Shown here in pieces: positions 41,921-50,772 of a stretch of DNA of 64,000 nucleotides. The translations under genes were made by a program, and so were the position numbers. Position 1 is the stretch's first letter; each line of letters opens with the position of its first letter. This DNA comes from Ornatilinea apprima. Lineage in GTDB: Bacteria; Chloroflexota; Anaerolineae; Anaerolineales; Anaerolineaceae. The notes under the pieces were generated by a model. It was not told where the DNA came from. It saw only the letters and a list, made by a program, of their open reading frames with translations, and searched no databases. The DNA lies in NCBI RefSeq assembly GCF_001306115.1, contig NZ_LGCL01000027.1:1-64000 (forward strand), given 5' to 3'.

Positions 41921-43840
41921 ATGATGAATCGATTTCGCACCCAACGGGCTCTTCTGCTGACGGCGGCGCTGTTGCTGACGGCGGTTCTGCCCGCGCGCGC
42001 GCAAGCGAACCCGCCCGCGGTGACCGCCTACCCGCCCGACCTGAGCGCCTTCCCCACCATCACCTTTGAGGTGGAAGCGCAGGACGAGCAGGGGAACTTC
42101 CTCTCCAACCTCAACCGCGCCGATATCACCGTGCTGGAAGACGGCGCTGAGATTGACCTGGATGAGCTGGAACGCTACGAGCCGGGCATGCAGTTTCTGG
42201 TGTCGATCAATGCCGCCCCCATCTTGGCTAACCGCGTGGCGGGCGTCTCGCACTTCGACTCGATCCGCCAGGCGCTGGCCGAATGGGCGCAAACCCGCCC
42301 CAACCCCGGCAGCGACCGCCTGACCCTGGCCACCAGCGAGGGCGTGCTCTCGGCGGCAGAAGAATACCCCGAAGACTGGCTGGAGGCGCTGCAGGCCTAC
42401 CAGCCCAACCTGCTGGCCAGCCAGCCTTCTACCATCAGCTTCACGCAGGCTTTAGACCAGTTAATTGAGCCGGGCAGCGACCCGCGGATGAAGCGCGTAA
42501 TCCTCTACATTACCCCGCTGCCCACCGGCGCTTTGCAGGGCGCCATCCCCGGCCTCACCGAGCGGGCGCGCCAGTTGAACGCGCGTGTCTTTGTGTGGAT
42601 GGTGGGCCCGGCCAGCCACGCCAACTTCCCCGGCGCCGAACCGCTGCGCCAGATGGCTGAGCAAACCGGCGGACAATTCTTCCACTATACCGGCGTAGAG
42701 GCGCTGCCCGGCCTGGAAGAATACCTGCAGCCGCTGCGCTACCGCTATCTGGCCAGCTACACCTCGCGCGTGAACCAGAGCGGCGATCACGAGCTGCAAG
42801 TGCGGCTGGAACGCGGCGGAGAAATGGTTACCTCGGCCGCCCAATCGTTTAATGTGAACGTGCAGCCCCCCAATCCGATCTTCCTCTCGCCGCCTGACCA
42901 GGTGCAGCGTGGCTGGGTGGAAGCGGAGCTGGAAGGCCAGCCCGAAAATCTGGAGCCGAAAAGCTACCCCATCCGCATTCTGATCGAGTTCCCCGACGGC
43001 CACCCGCGCGCCCTGGCCTTCAGCCGCCTGTATGTAGACGGCGAGCTGGCGCAGGAGCGCACCGAAGAGCCGTTTGACCAGTTCGACTGGCCGCTGGAGA
43101 GCATTACCGAGACCGGGCGGCGCGAACTGCAGATTGAGGTGCAAGACAGCCTGGGCCTCTCGCGGCGCAGCATCACCCACAGCGTAGAGGTGGCCGTGCA
43201 GCCCGCCCCGCGCGACGTGCTGCTGGAGATGTTTACCAACGGGCGCTTTTTGCTGCAACTGGCGGCGGTGCTGCTGCCGCTGGCGGCGCTCATCCTGCTC
43301 ATCCGCCGCACGCGCCGCAAGCGCGCCCAAACCCACCAGCGCCGCGGCTGGAGAGAAGATCCGCTCACCCAGCGGGTGAACATACCGCAAGAGAAACCGC
43401 GCAAACTGGCCTCATCGGCCGCGCAAACCACCGTACCGGCCGGCGCGCCAGCGGTGGGCATGGCTAACCCCAACGGCGCGGCGCAGGCCTTTTTGCTGCG
43501 CCTGTCGGAGCAGGGCAGCCCCCTGCCGGGCGAGGTGATTGAGCTTTCCAAAATTGAGACCACCTTTGGCAGCGACCCCAACCAGGCGGTTTGCGCGCTG
43601 AACGACCCCTCGGTGAGCAGCCTGCACGCGCGCATATACCAGAGCAGTGAAGGAAAATACGTGCTGGCCGACGCCGGTTCGGTGGCCGGCACCTGGGTGA
43701 ACTACGCGCCCGTATCCAGCGCCGGCGTGCAGCTTCAGCACGGCGACCTGATCCACTTTGGGCGCGCGTCCTTTCGCTTTGAGCTGAAAAATCCACGCAA
43801 AGTACTCAAAGCGGTGGTTCTGCCGTACAATGAAGAGTAA
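41921..43840 (+). CDS. Membrane protein with vWA-like and cytoplasmic FHA domains
   Basis: A 639-aa protein. It has a signal peptide (RALLLTAALLLTAVLPARAQ), an extracytoplasmic vWA-like domain (about 45-280), beta-rich segments (about 290-430), and one membrane helix (FLLQLAAVLLPLAALILLI, about 442-460). A basic linker and a cytoplasmic FHA domain follow at about 540-630 (TTFGSDPNQAVCALNDPSVS, SLHARIY, GTWVNY). FHA domains bind phosphothreonine, so it can link an outside event to Ser/Thr phosphorylation. The vWA metal-site DxSxS is not clear (FLVSINAAP). The next gene, overlapping by 11 bases, encodes a PP2C phosphatase. No kinase gene is visible nearby. Confidence 0.83.
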   Translation: MMNRFRTQRALLLTAALLLTAVLPARAQANPPAVTAYPPDLSAFPTITFEVEAQDEQGNFLSNLNRADITVLEDGAEIDLDELERYEPGMQFLVSINAAPILANRVAGVSHFDSIRQALAEWAQTRPNPGSDRLTLATSEGVLSAAEEYPEDWLEALQAYQPNLLASQPSTISFTQALDQLIEPGSDPRMKRVILYITPLPTGALQGAIPGLTERARQLNARVFVWMVGPASHANFPGAEPLRQMAEQTGGQFFHYTGVEALPGLEEYLQPLRYRYLASYTSRVNQSGDHELQVRLERGGEMVTSAAQSFNVNVQPPNPIFLSPPDQVQRGWVEAELEGQPENLEPKSYPIRILIEFPDGHPRALAFSRLYVDGELAQERTEEPFDQFDWPLESITETGRRELQIEVQDSLGLSRRSITHSVEVAVQPAPRDVLLEMFTNGRFLLQLAAVLLPLAALILLIRRTRRKRAQTHQRRGWREDPLTQRVNIPQEKPRKLASSAAQTTVPAGAPAVGMANPNGAAQAFLLRLSEQGSPLPGEVIELSKIETTFGSDPNQAVCALNDPSVSSLHARIYQSSEGKYVLADAGSVAGTWVNYAPVSSAGVQLQHGDLIHFGRASFRFELKNPRKVLKAVVLPYNEE

Positions 43841-45062
43841 TATGATCCGAGTCGAAAAATCACATTACCCTGTGGCCGCCCGGTCGCACGCGGGCATGTC
43901 GGGCAAGAACAACGAAGACCGTTTTGCCGTGACGGCCTTTACGCTGGGCAAAGAGAAGTCCACGCCGGTGCTGCTGGCCGTGCTGGCCGACGGCATTGGC
44001 GGCCACCGCGCCGGTGAAGTGGCGGCCGAGATCGCCGTGAACCGCATTACCCAAACCGTGGCCGACAGCAGCGGGCAGAACCCGGTTGCCCTGCTGGAAG
44101 AAGCCATTCACCGGGCCAGCCAGGAGATTTTTGTTACCGCCGAGGGCGATTCCGAACGCAAAGGCATGGGCGCCACCTGCGCCGTGGCGTTGGTGATCGG
44201 CAGCCAGCTCTACGCCGCCTCGGTGGGCGACTCGCGCATTTACCTGCTGCGCGAGGGGCGCATTCAGCAAATCAGCAACGATCATACCTGGATTCAGGAG
44301 GCGCTGGACCTGGGCCTGCTGGACCCCGAACAGGCGGTGGGGCACCCCAACGCGCACGTCATCCGGCGCTTTTTAGGCGCGCCGCACCCGCCGGAGGTGG
44401 ATTTTCGCCTGCGCCTGAGCGGGCGCGAGAATGACCGCCAGTCGCTTTCGAACCAGGGCATGCACCTGCAGCCGGGCGATCAACTGGTGCTGTGCAGCGA
44501 CGGCCTGACCGACCTGGTATCGAACAGCGAAATTCTGGATATTTGCAGCCAGCATCCGCTGGAAGCCGCTGCCGACGCGCTGGTAGAGCTAGCCAACACG
44601 CGCGGCGGGCACGACAACATCACCCTGATCACGTTTCAGGCCAACGGGCAGGCCTACAGCGAAGAGCAGCCCGCGCGAAAAGGCAGCCCGGTGCTGGGGC
44701 TCACCTGCCTGGGGCTGGTTCTGCTGGCGCTGATGGTGGCCGGGGCAGTGTGGGGCTGGAACGCCCTGCGCGGCAGCCGGCAGCCCACCCCCACGCCGGG
44801 GCTGATCGCTACCCCCGAGGCGTCTGTTCAACCGGAGATCTTTGAAAGCGACGTAACCCCCCAACCGCTGCCCACCAACCCCGCCCCGCTGGATGAAACC
44901 ACCCCGCCCGCGGGCGTTACCCCCGAAGCCGGGGCGACTCTCCCATCCGGGGGAGAAACCCTCCCATCCGGGGGGGCGACTCTCCCTGACGGGGGGGCAA
45001 CCCTCCCTGGCGGGGGGGCGACCCTCACCCCGTGGCCAACCAACACCGCGCCGGCGCCCTGA
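43830..45062 (+). CDS. PP2C-family Ser/Thr phosphatase with membrane anchor and GATLPxG repeats
   Basis: A 410-aa protein (406 if started at ATG 43842). PP2C domain about 15-275: the metal ligands are in KNNEDRF, LAVLADGIGGHRAGE, LVLCSDGLTD and GGHDNITLI. One membrane helix (about 290-312) and a Pro/Thr-rich tail follow. The tail ends in five 7-residue repeats of the form GATLPxG (44931-45035), which contain three G7 tracts. It should dephosphorylate Ser/Thr in the cytoplasm, plausibly the targets read by the FHA domain of the co-transcribed gene. Confidence 0.9.
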   Translation: MKSNMIRVEKSHYPVAARSHAGMSGKNNEDRFAVTAFTLGKEKSTPVLLAVLADGIGGHRAGEVAAEIAVNRITQTVADSSGQNPVALLEEAIHRASQEIFVTAEGDSERKGMGATCAVALVIGSQLYAASVGDSRIYLLREGRIQQISNDHTWIQEALDLGLLDPEQAVGHPNAHVIRRFLGAPHPPEVDFRLRLSGRENDRQSLSNQGMHLQPGDQLVLCSDGLTDLVSNSEILDICSQHPLEAAADALVELANTRGGHDNITLITFQANGQAYSEEQPARKGSPVLGLTCLGLVLLALMVAGAVWGWNALRGSRQPTPTPGLIATPEASVQPEIFESDVTPQPLPTNPAPLDETTPPAGVTPEAGATLPSGGETLPSGGATLPDGGATLPGGGATLTPWPTNTAPAP

Positions 45063-45137
45063 GCGCGCGGTTCGCGGTCTCTTGCCGGTGCGGGGGAACT
45101 ATGATAGAATTTGGAACGCGTAGGGTTTAAGGGCCTC

Positions 45138-45228
<91 letters not shown>

Positions 45229-45252
45229 GTTCTTGCCTTAACAAAAGAAAAT

Positions 45253-45340
45253 GGGGAGGTGCCAGAGTGGCCGATTGGGCTCGCCTGCTAAGTGAGTGCT
45301 GGGGTTAACTCAGCCGCGGGTTCGAATCCCGCCCTCCCCG
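45253..45340 (+). tRNA. tRNA-Ser(GCU), probable island attachment site
   Basis: An 88-nt class II tRNA. Acceptor GGGGAGG (45253-45259) pairs with CCTCCCC (45333-45339), discriminator G at 45340. The anticodon loop is CTGCTAA with anticodon GCT. The long variable arm (GTGCTGGGGTTAACTCAGC region) and the T arm are complete. CCA is not encoded. The last 31 bases are also the 3' end of the serine recombinase gene on the other strand, which marks this end of the tRNA as the likely recombination site. Confidence 0.95.
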
Positions 45341-46887
45341 CAACTACAACTTTTTTGCGTCACCAGGGGCATAAACGAATCGGTTAGCTGAACGGCCACG
45401 ATTACGTTGCCTCGGACAAAAGCTGCTTGGACTGCCATCCGGAGCAGCTTTTTCTTTTCGATTGGTAATGTGCGGTCCCAATTTTCCAGCGCAGGCCGGA
45501 TAGAGTTAACTAATGTTATTATAGCATTGGGATTTGAATAAGACAAGGTGCTTTGGATATGCTCGTATCGGTCCGATTCTTTTTTGAACTCGTCGCGATC
45601 AAGTTCTCCTAAAAGATACAACTCTTTCGCTCGCTCATAGCGCGCTTCGGCTTCCGCAACTACTGCCTTTGATCGCTCCAAACCCTGATCTGCAGTCCAG
45701 TCTTTCAAAGTGTCTAGTAGAACATCTGCAATTTGACGTTCAACTACCTCTGCCCTAAGGGTGTCCTGTTGGCAATTCGTGGACCGCTCGATCCGCGATG
45801 CATCCCGATAGTACCGCCTTCCAGAACTAGACACACCTCTCATCGCTTTGCCGCAGTAACCGCAGCGCAAAATGCCGGTCAGTGGGTAGATTTGCGCTGT
45901 CGGCTTTTCAGCCCGCCAGTTGCTGCCCAACATCAGCCGCATCTCCTTCACTTTTTGGAAATCCTCCTCGCTGATTAAGGGAGGATGTTTCCCTTCGTAC
46001 AAAGTCACTTCATCCAATTCGCTGCGCTTTGTTTTTCGTGCACCAATCTCGCTGGAGGCTTTGTACGGAAGTTTCCCAGTATAAAAGACCCGATTGAGCA
46101 TATCGCGAACCAAATCCTTTTTGAACGGTCCGGCAACCGATACGCCAGGATGACCCTTTTGGCGCACCTGGATGGTAAAGCCATCTGGAAAGGTCAATTG
46201 GTAGGAATTTAGTTTTTCCGCGATGCTTGCATCCGATTGATTTCCACTTAAGTACCAACTGAATACCAGCTTGACGACCTCACTATCTACTGGATGCAAT
46301 ACCAAACACTTGCCATCTGATTTGTTCGGCTTTCCAAAGTCTGGGCAGTAGCCTTTTCCATTGGAATCTTCACAAGCAGAACACAATCCTTTGCAATATC
46401 CATAAGGTGGGAGGCCGTTCCATAATCCCTCTCTGGCTCTTTGTTGTTTTCCTTTAATAGTCTCTTGGCGGAGATTATCCAAATAGATTTCGGCGAGGAT
46501 ACCTAATACTGTGAGCATCAGCTTCCCCCAGGGCGAGGTAAAGTCCAATCGCTCTTGGACAGATGCAAAGGAAATATCCATTGACCGGAGTTGATCTAAA
46601 GCCGTGAGCAGGCCTGCCAGGTGGCGATAGAACCGGTCAATTTTATCAACCACAATTACATCGAACTTCCTGGCTTCCGCGTCACCCATCAAACGTTCCA
46701 AATCAGGCCGATGGCTATCTTTTTTAGCCGAGATTCCAGCGTCAGTATAGATCTCGATTAAATCCCAACCTTGTGAAGTGGCATAATCGCGAATGTTCTT
46801 CTCTTGCGCATCAAGGCTGTGCCCATCGATCTGCTCTCGCATGGATACGCGGCGATACCCCACTGCTCTCAACCTCGGTTTTTCCAT
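45310..46887 (-). CDS. Large serine recombinase 1, reading into the tRNA-Ser 3' end
   Basis: A 525-aa site-specific integrase. The resolvase domain (about 7-155) has nucleophile Ser15 in YRRVSMREQ and the conserved DKIDRFYR. The Recombinase domain follows with a cysteine-rich insert (YCKGLCSACEDSNGKGYC), then a zinc-ribbon region (LRCGYCGKAM) and a coiled coil. The last ten residues, CGEGGIRTRG, are translated from the antisense of the tRNA T-arm and acceptor, and the stop is also there. The recombinase has therefore been joined to the tRNA, as expected if this is the attachment junction. AGGAGGAGTC precedes the ATG. It is divergent from a small HTH gene. Confidence 0.92.
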   Translation of the reverse strand: MEKPRLRAVGYRRVSMREQIDGHSLDAQEKNIRDYATSQGWDLIEIYTDAGISAKKDSHRPDLERLMGDAEARKFDVIVVDKIDRFYRHLAGLLTALDQLRSMDISFASVQERLDFTSPWGKLMLTVLGILAEIYLDNLRQETIKGKQQRAREGLWNGLPPYGYCKGLCSACEDSNGKGYCPDFGKPNKSDGKCLVLHPVDSEVVKLVFSWYLSGNQSDASIAEKLNSYQLTFPDGFTIQVRQKGHPGVSVAGPFKKDLVRDMLNRVFYTGKLPYKASSEIGARKTKRSELDEVTLYEGKHPPLISEEDFQKVKEMRLMLGSNWRAEKPTAQIYPLTGILRCGYCGKAMRGVSSSGRRYYRDASRIERSTNCQQDTLRAEVVERQIADVLLDTLKDWTADQGLERSKAVVAEAEARYERAKELYLLGELDRDEFKKESDRYEHIQSTLSYSNPNAIITLVNSIRPALENWDRTLPIEKKKLLRMAVQAAFVRGNVIVAVQLTDSFMPLVTQKSCSCGEGGIRTRG

Positions 46888-46993
46888 GACTCCTCCTAAT
46901 GCTATAATAATATTGGGATAGATTTATTTCTTAGACGAAACGAACCGTCAACCTAACAATATTTATACGCCGCGAATGCCCAGGTGAAAAATC

Positions 46994-47407
46994 ATGGAAA
47001 AACCGATCGCACAAGCACAGCGAGAAGCAAAAAACAAGACCATTGATCTCGGCCCTTTTATTGCCAGACTCACCGAGTTAATGGAAAAGCATAATGAGAG
47101 TTATCGGGAAGCGGGGATGAGCGCCGGTCTGGATCATCAAGCGATCCGGCGAATCTTATCTGGTCAGCGCCCGGCGATGGTGAACTGTATATTATTAGCC
47201 GATCATTATGGCGTGAATCCGAATGAATTTTTAGAGTTGGCTGGTTGGCCAACTCTGAAAGTGTTTGATGTTCGCGGCTTAGAAACAGATCGTCTTCCCC
47301 CTGAGGCTGTTGATGTTGCCCTGGTATTGAGTCGTGTTCCAGACCCAGGAGTTCGAAAGCAGTTAGCCACCGCAGTGATTACGCTGCTGCAAAAGTATTT
47401 TGAGTAA
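46994..47407 (+). CDS. XRE-like helix-turn-helix regulator
   Basis: A 137-aa protein. Residues 22-75 form a Cro/C1-type HTH (FIARLTELMEKHNESYREAG, then DHQAIRRILSGQRP). It is followed by HYGVNPNEFLELAGWPTL, a typical extension of phage-like repressors, and a helical C-terminus. It is divergent from recombinase 1 with a 106-base A/T-rich gap and convergent with recombinase 2 (six bases apart). It probably regulates recombinase expression and island excision. Confidence 0.8.
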   Translation: MEKPIAQAQREAKNKTIDLGPFIARLTELMEKHNESYREAGMSAGLDHQAIRRILSGQRPAMVNCILLADHYGVNPNEFLELAGWPTLKVFDVRGLETDRLPPEAVDVALVLSRVPDPGVRKQLATAVITLLQKYFE

Positions 47408-47413
47408 TAGAGA

Positions 47414-49207
47414 TCATCCGGCAATGCCTAATAATATGTCAAAAGGAGCATTTACCAGCATTTGCCGCACAACTCCCCGTTGATCGAAGTAAATCGCTTC
47501 AACCATAACTTTCAGTAAGGTCCTTTGTTCCCTAGAAGTCATCTTTCTCCATGTCGTCGAGAAGTCTTTAAGGAAGGGTAAAATCTCGCGCACCTCCGCC
47601 TTTGCGGAAGGCTGCATTTTTTGCAGCTCGCTGGTGATGGTTGTTGCCCGATCCTTGAATTGGGCTTGTGTCAAAAAGCCGCTGGTATACATTTCCTGTA
47701 ATCTCTTCAGTTCCTGGCGCAGGTTGTAGTTCTCGCGCTCAAACTCCTCTATACCATGGTTACTCAGAAAATAGGCCATGATCATCTCATACCAGGCTGG
47801 CGGTATGACCAGGTTGGCAATTGAATCATGGATCTGTGCTTCGAGTTTATCTGCCCGCAATGTGGAGGAATGGCTCTCAATTAGCTTGTTCCAGGTATTG
47901 GGTTGGCTGCTTGCAACCCCTGCTTCGTTGGCGATTTCCAATGGCGCACTTTGCATCCCACCTTTCTTTCCTTTATCGTGAATTGTTGCGCAGCGGTAAT
48001 ACTGTGTTCCGGTATTTCCTGTAGATCCGCGTAGACTAGCCTGCGCGCCGGCCTGCTCCATGCAGACCCAACACCTACCCACACCAGTCAACAGGTAATC
48101 ACGCTTTGGACGATTCCTTGTCACTGGAGAAATCCCTTTGGATTGGCGCAGCTGCATATTTTGCTCCCATAGTTCATAAGGATAAATTGCTTGATGCAGA
48201 CCCTTTTGCAAAATCTGCGGTTGTCGTTTGTTTTGTAACGGCTGCTGGGTTCCTTTTCGCTTCGGATTTTCCACATCGTCATCCATATCCAAAGGCCGGG
48301 TAGGATAATGAGCAACCAATCCCACATAAAACGGGCTGCGGATAATATCGCGTACATTATCCCGGCTGAATGGCCCAGGCAGCGTCTGGCCAGGTAAACC
48401 CTTCGTTCGAAATGCCACCTCTGAGTTATCTGGCAAACGGAACGTGTGGCTATTGAGATCGCTGGCGATTTCCAGATCGCTTTTGCCTCTGCTGTACAAC
48501 TGCGCAGCGAGGCTGACGGCATGCATCTCAATGGGATGGGGAACGGGTATTCGTCCGCGCTGACTTTCAACCCGGTCAACACTGCCATATAGCGGGCAAT
48601 AATCCTTTCCGTTCGGATCTTTGCAGGTAGAACACAAACCTTTGCAGTAGCCAAACCGGAAGGAAGCATTGGACAGGCCATTCATTACACGCTCCAATTT
48701 AGCCTCGCGTGTCCGGGCGCTTGATTGCCAGATATACATTTCGGCCAAAGCGCCCAGAACATAAAGAACCAAACGGCCCCACCAATTGTCAGTGTCAATC
48801 TGCTCAGTGACGGATACCAGGCGCACTTTATATGTTTTGATCATCCGGATGAACTTCAATAATGATTCGAGATTGCGGTAAAGGCGATCCAGGCGATGAA
48901 CGACTACCACCGTGACTCTACCAGCCCGGATATCTCCAATCATCTTCTGCAAAGATGTGCGCCGGCTGTTCCTGCCTGTCTTGGCCGGATCGGCATAAAT
49001 TGCATAGATATCCCAACCCTTTGATCGCGCATATTCTTCAGCTTTGTCCGGTTGAATGTCCATCGAATATCCGTGGTGCCGTGGATCGATTCGGGAAACA
49101 CGCGTGTAGATGGCTGCCTTTTCCTCGCTTTCTGGCCTGCTAACATCGCGTACAAACCCCTGGATTTTTTTATTCAAGTCGTCAATGCTATTTGGAAAAA
49201 TATCCAT
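47414..49207 (-). CDS. Large serine recombinase 2
   Basis: A 597-aa serine recombinase. The resolvase domain begins after a 30-residue N-terminal extension, with nucleophile Ser38 in IYTRVSRID and conserved HRLDRLYRN. The Recombinase domain has the same cysteine-rich insert as recombinase 1 (YCKGLCSTCKDPNGKDYC). A zinc-ribbon-like part (GRCWVCMEQ ... YYRCATI) and a long C-terminal coiled coil follow. GAGGTGAGTA precedes the ATG. It is followed downstream (upstream in coordinate) by the XRE-like gene and preceded by two small genes that may be co-transcribed. Confidence 0.92.
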   Translation of the reverse strand: MDIFPNSIDDLNKKIQGFVRDVSRPESEEKAAIYTRVSRIDPRHHGYSMDIQPDKAEEYARSKGWDIYAIYADPAKTGRNSRRTSLQKMIGDIRAGRVTVVVVHRLDRLYRNLESLLKFIRMIKTYKVRLVSVTEQIDTDNWWGRLVLYVLGALAEMYIWQSSARTREAKLERVMNGLSNASFRFGYCKGLCSTCKDPNGKDYCPLYGSVDRVESQRGRIPVPHPIEMHAVSLAAQLYSRGKSDLEIASDLNSHTFRLPDNSEVAFRTKGLPGQTLPGPFSRDNVRDIIRSPFYVGLVAHYPTRPLDMDDDVENPKRKGTQQPLQNKRQPQILQKGLHQAIYPYELWEQNMQLRQSKGISPVTRNRPKRDYLLTGVGRCWVCMEQAGAQASLRGSTGNTGTQYYRCATIHDKGKKGGMQSAPLEIANEAGVASSQPNTWNKLIESHSSTLRADKLEAQIHDSIANLVIPPAWYEMIMAYFLSNHGIEEFERENYNLRQELKRLQEMYTSGFLTQAQFKDRATTITSELQKMQPSAKAEVREILPFLKDFSTTWRKMTSREQRTLLKVMVEAIYFDQRGVVRQMLVNAPFDILLGIAG

Positions 49208-49256
49208 TACTCACCTCGTAAAAAGATGCCGGTGACACCAGCATCCTGGTAACATT

Positions 49257-49445
49257 TCACTTGTTCTGAGTGTCCGTTGTTTTCGCCTGTTCGCTAATTC
49301 CGAGATCTTCTGGAAGGCATAATTCCGCATCGCTCACTATGCGCCCGGTAATCCTGCGCAACACCAGCGCCAGTTCATAGCAGAATTGACGGATTTTTTC
49401 CTGGGTGGCTGGGTCTTCAACTGAGAAGTTTTTCGGTTCTCCCAT
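49257..49445 (-). CDS. Small island protein, unknown function
   Basis: A 62-aa acidic protein starting MGEPKNFSVEDPATQE with one long helix (KIRQFCYELALVLRRITGRI). GGAGG about nine bases before the ATG at 49445 supports this start, which lies three bases beyond the stop of the preceding gene. It belongs to the leftward transcript 49885 to 47414 with recombinase 2. It has no recognisable domain. Confidence 0.6.
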   Translation of the reverse strand: MGEPKNFSVEDPATQEKIRQFCYELALVLRRITGRIVSDAELCLPEDLGISEQAKTTDTQNK

Positions 49446-49447
49446 GT

Positions 49448-49885
49448 TTACAGATCCTCCCACTCCGTGGCAATATTGCTAAGCGCAGCCTGCACACGCT
49501 GGCTTGCCTGCTCCATGCCACCCAGTTCTGCAACAGGTATGGTACGCAGGATTTGCTTGAGCGAGCGGAGTGACGTGGACAGCTTGGCGCAGCAATGCAA
49601 TGTCTTTTCAACATTCTCTTTGACCTGATCCTGGAGGGTTATTCGCCGAGGAGAAACTGCCTGGCAACTCTGTCCGGATTGCTTTAGCGCCAGCGCCAGC
49701 AGTTCCGCGCAGCTAAATGCGCCCATGCTGATTCCTCGCAGCGTTTCAATCGTTTCTTCCGCGCCAGGAAATTCAATATCACTTTCAAACAATTGAAGCG
49801 TGTCCGCAAACTTGCGGATTTCTTCTCGCAGATTGCCCAGCTCGTGATACATACCTTTTGAATGAGATTGGTGATTCTTGTGCAT
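49448..49885 (-). CDS. Helical island protein, unknown function
   Basis: A 145-aa, mostly helical protein (MHKNHQSHSKGMYHELGNLR at the start) with cysteines at GAFSCAELL, GQSCQAV and HCCAKL. There is no signal peptide, membrane segment or known fold that I can see. It is the first gene of the leftward recombinase-2 transcript, and its promoter region contains the paired 14-bp operators at 49964-50009. Confidence 0.6.
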   Translation of the reverse strand: MHKNHQSHSKGMYHELGNLREEIRKFADTLQLFESDIEFPGAEETIETLRGISMGAFSCAELLALALKQSGQSCQAVSPRRITLQDQVKENVEKTLHCCAKLSTSLRSLKQILRTIPVAELGGMEQASQRVQAALSNIATEWEDL

Positions 49886-49960
49886 AACCGTTGCTCCTGA
49901 TAAAAGTATTCAGAACGTATGTTCTTGACAAGAATTTAGCATTTGTAACCATCAAAAACT

Positions 49961-50012
49961 ACCTGTCTAAATGGACATATTTAGCCTAAAGAATATGTCT
50001 ATTTAGACAGGT
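49961..50012. promoter_or_regulatory. Paired operators in a 21-bp inverted repeat
   Basis: The arms 49961-49981 and 49992-50012 are inverted copies with one mismatch and a 10-base spacer. Each arm contains a palindrome: TGTCTAAATGGACA (49964-49977) and TGTCTATTTAGACA (49996-50009). Their centres are 32 bp apart, about three helical turns. The site sits in the gap between divergent genes, and a TTGACA begins at its right edge (50012). Two repressor dimers binding on one DNA face is the simplest reading; a recombination site is the alternative. Confidence 0.65.
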
Positions 50013-50137
50013 TGACAAAATGACAGAATTTTTAACTCAAACTTTATGTCGGGTATCTTGCGTTCCAATAAATGATCGCCTATAATTAGTACATAAGTTC
50101 TATATTTTAGCACCTCTCTTAGCAGAAGGTACCTCCC

Positions 50138-50296
50138 TTGCGCATCCAAGCCTTTTATCGTCTGACAACGTCCTGGGCAATCGAATACAGAAATTTCCCC
50201 GATTTTGCGAAATTAGGTTGGTCCCCTTCTGCGGAAAGCACGCCGAGGGGTTTTTCGATTTTCTGCTGTCCATCCTGCCAGGAGGTCCTTCGTTGA
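50138..50296 (+). CDS. Possible 52-aa leader protein coupled to the LuxR-type gene
   Basis: An open frame from TTG 50138 encodes 52 residues (MRIQAFYRLTTSW... ending FCCPSCQEVLR), with GAAGGT eight bases upstream. Its stop overlaps the next start as TGATG at 50294-50298, which would couple translation. CCPSC could bind a metal. No homologue is known to me and the start codon is weak, so it may be non-coding leader. Confidence 0.3.
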   Translation: MRIQAFYRLTTSWAIEYRNFPDFAKLGWSPSAESTPRGFSIFCCPSCQEVLR

Positions 50297-50727
50297 TGAC
50301 CCGCGTTTTCTTCTTCGATGAGAATGGGACGTTCTTCCTGAAAGAGGATCCAAGCTCATCTCAGGAGTTGAAAGGAAAGATTGTTAACAGGACCTGGTCA
50401 TCAGACGTGCAGTTGCCCTGGGCGGATAAGCCCATAGTGGTGCATAAAATTGGAAATATAATACTTATCACACCACCAGGTTTCTCGGATGAAGGACCGG
50501 AAGTGCCGGTTCCCAGTTTAACGGCTCGAGAAAATGAGGTTCTAGAATCGCTTGCTGATGGATTAGGGTATAAGGAAATAAGCCAGCGACTTTCCATTAG
50601 CCCTTTAACCGTAAGAAGTTATGTAGCCGCTTTGAAGAAGAAGCTAAATGCCGATACATCAATCAATACGGTGGCTAGAGCAGTCGCGTTAGGGCTTTAC
50701 AGACCAAAGTTCGATCAGAATAGGTAG
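50296..50727 (+). CDS. LuxR/NarL-type HTH regulator
   Basis: A 143-aa protein. The N-terminal 75 residues have no known fold (MTRVFFFDENGTFFLKEDP). The C-terminus is a LuxR helix-turn-helix (LTARENEVLESLADGLGYKE, then ISQRLSISPLTVRSYVAALK) ending near the C-terminus. There is no receiver domain. The start at 50296 has AGGAGGT at good spacing; the frame opens earlier at a TTG (50218) but without signals. A T-flanked hairpin follows. It is probably an island regulator. Confidence 0.8.
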   Translation: MTRVFFFDENGTFFLKEDPSSSQELKGKIVNRTWSSDVQLPWADKPIVVHKIGNIILITPPGFSDEGPEVPVPSLTARENEVLESLADGLGYKEISQRLSISPLTVRSYVAALKKKLNADTSINTVARAVALGLYRPKFDQNR

Positions 50728-50772
50728 CTTTATCGAGCGATTTGATCACCGAAAATTGATAATGGGGAGCAA

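Noticed and set aside
41921-45062. Type VI secretion or TerY-type phosphorylation triad from the vWA-FHA and PP2C genes
   Set aside because: No kinase, TssB/C or Ter genes are in the window; two genes alone do not support that system.
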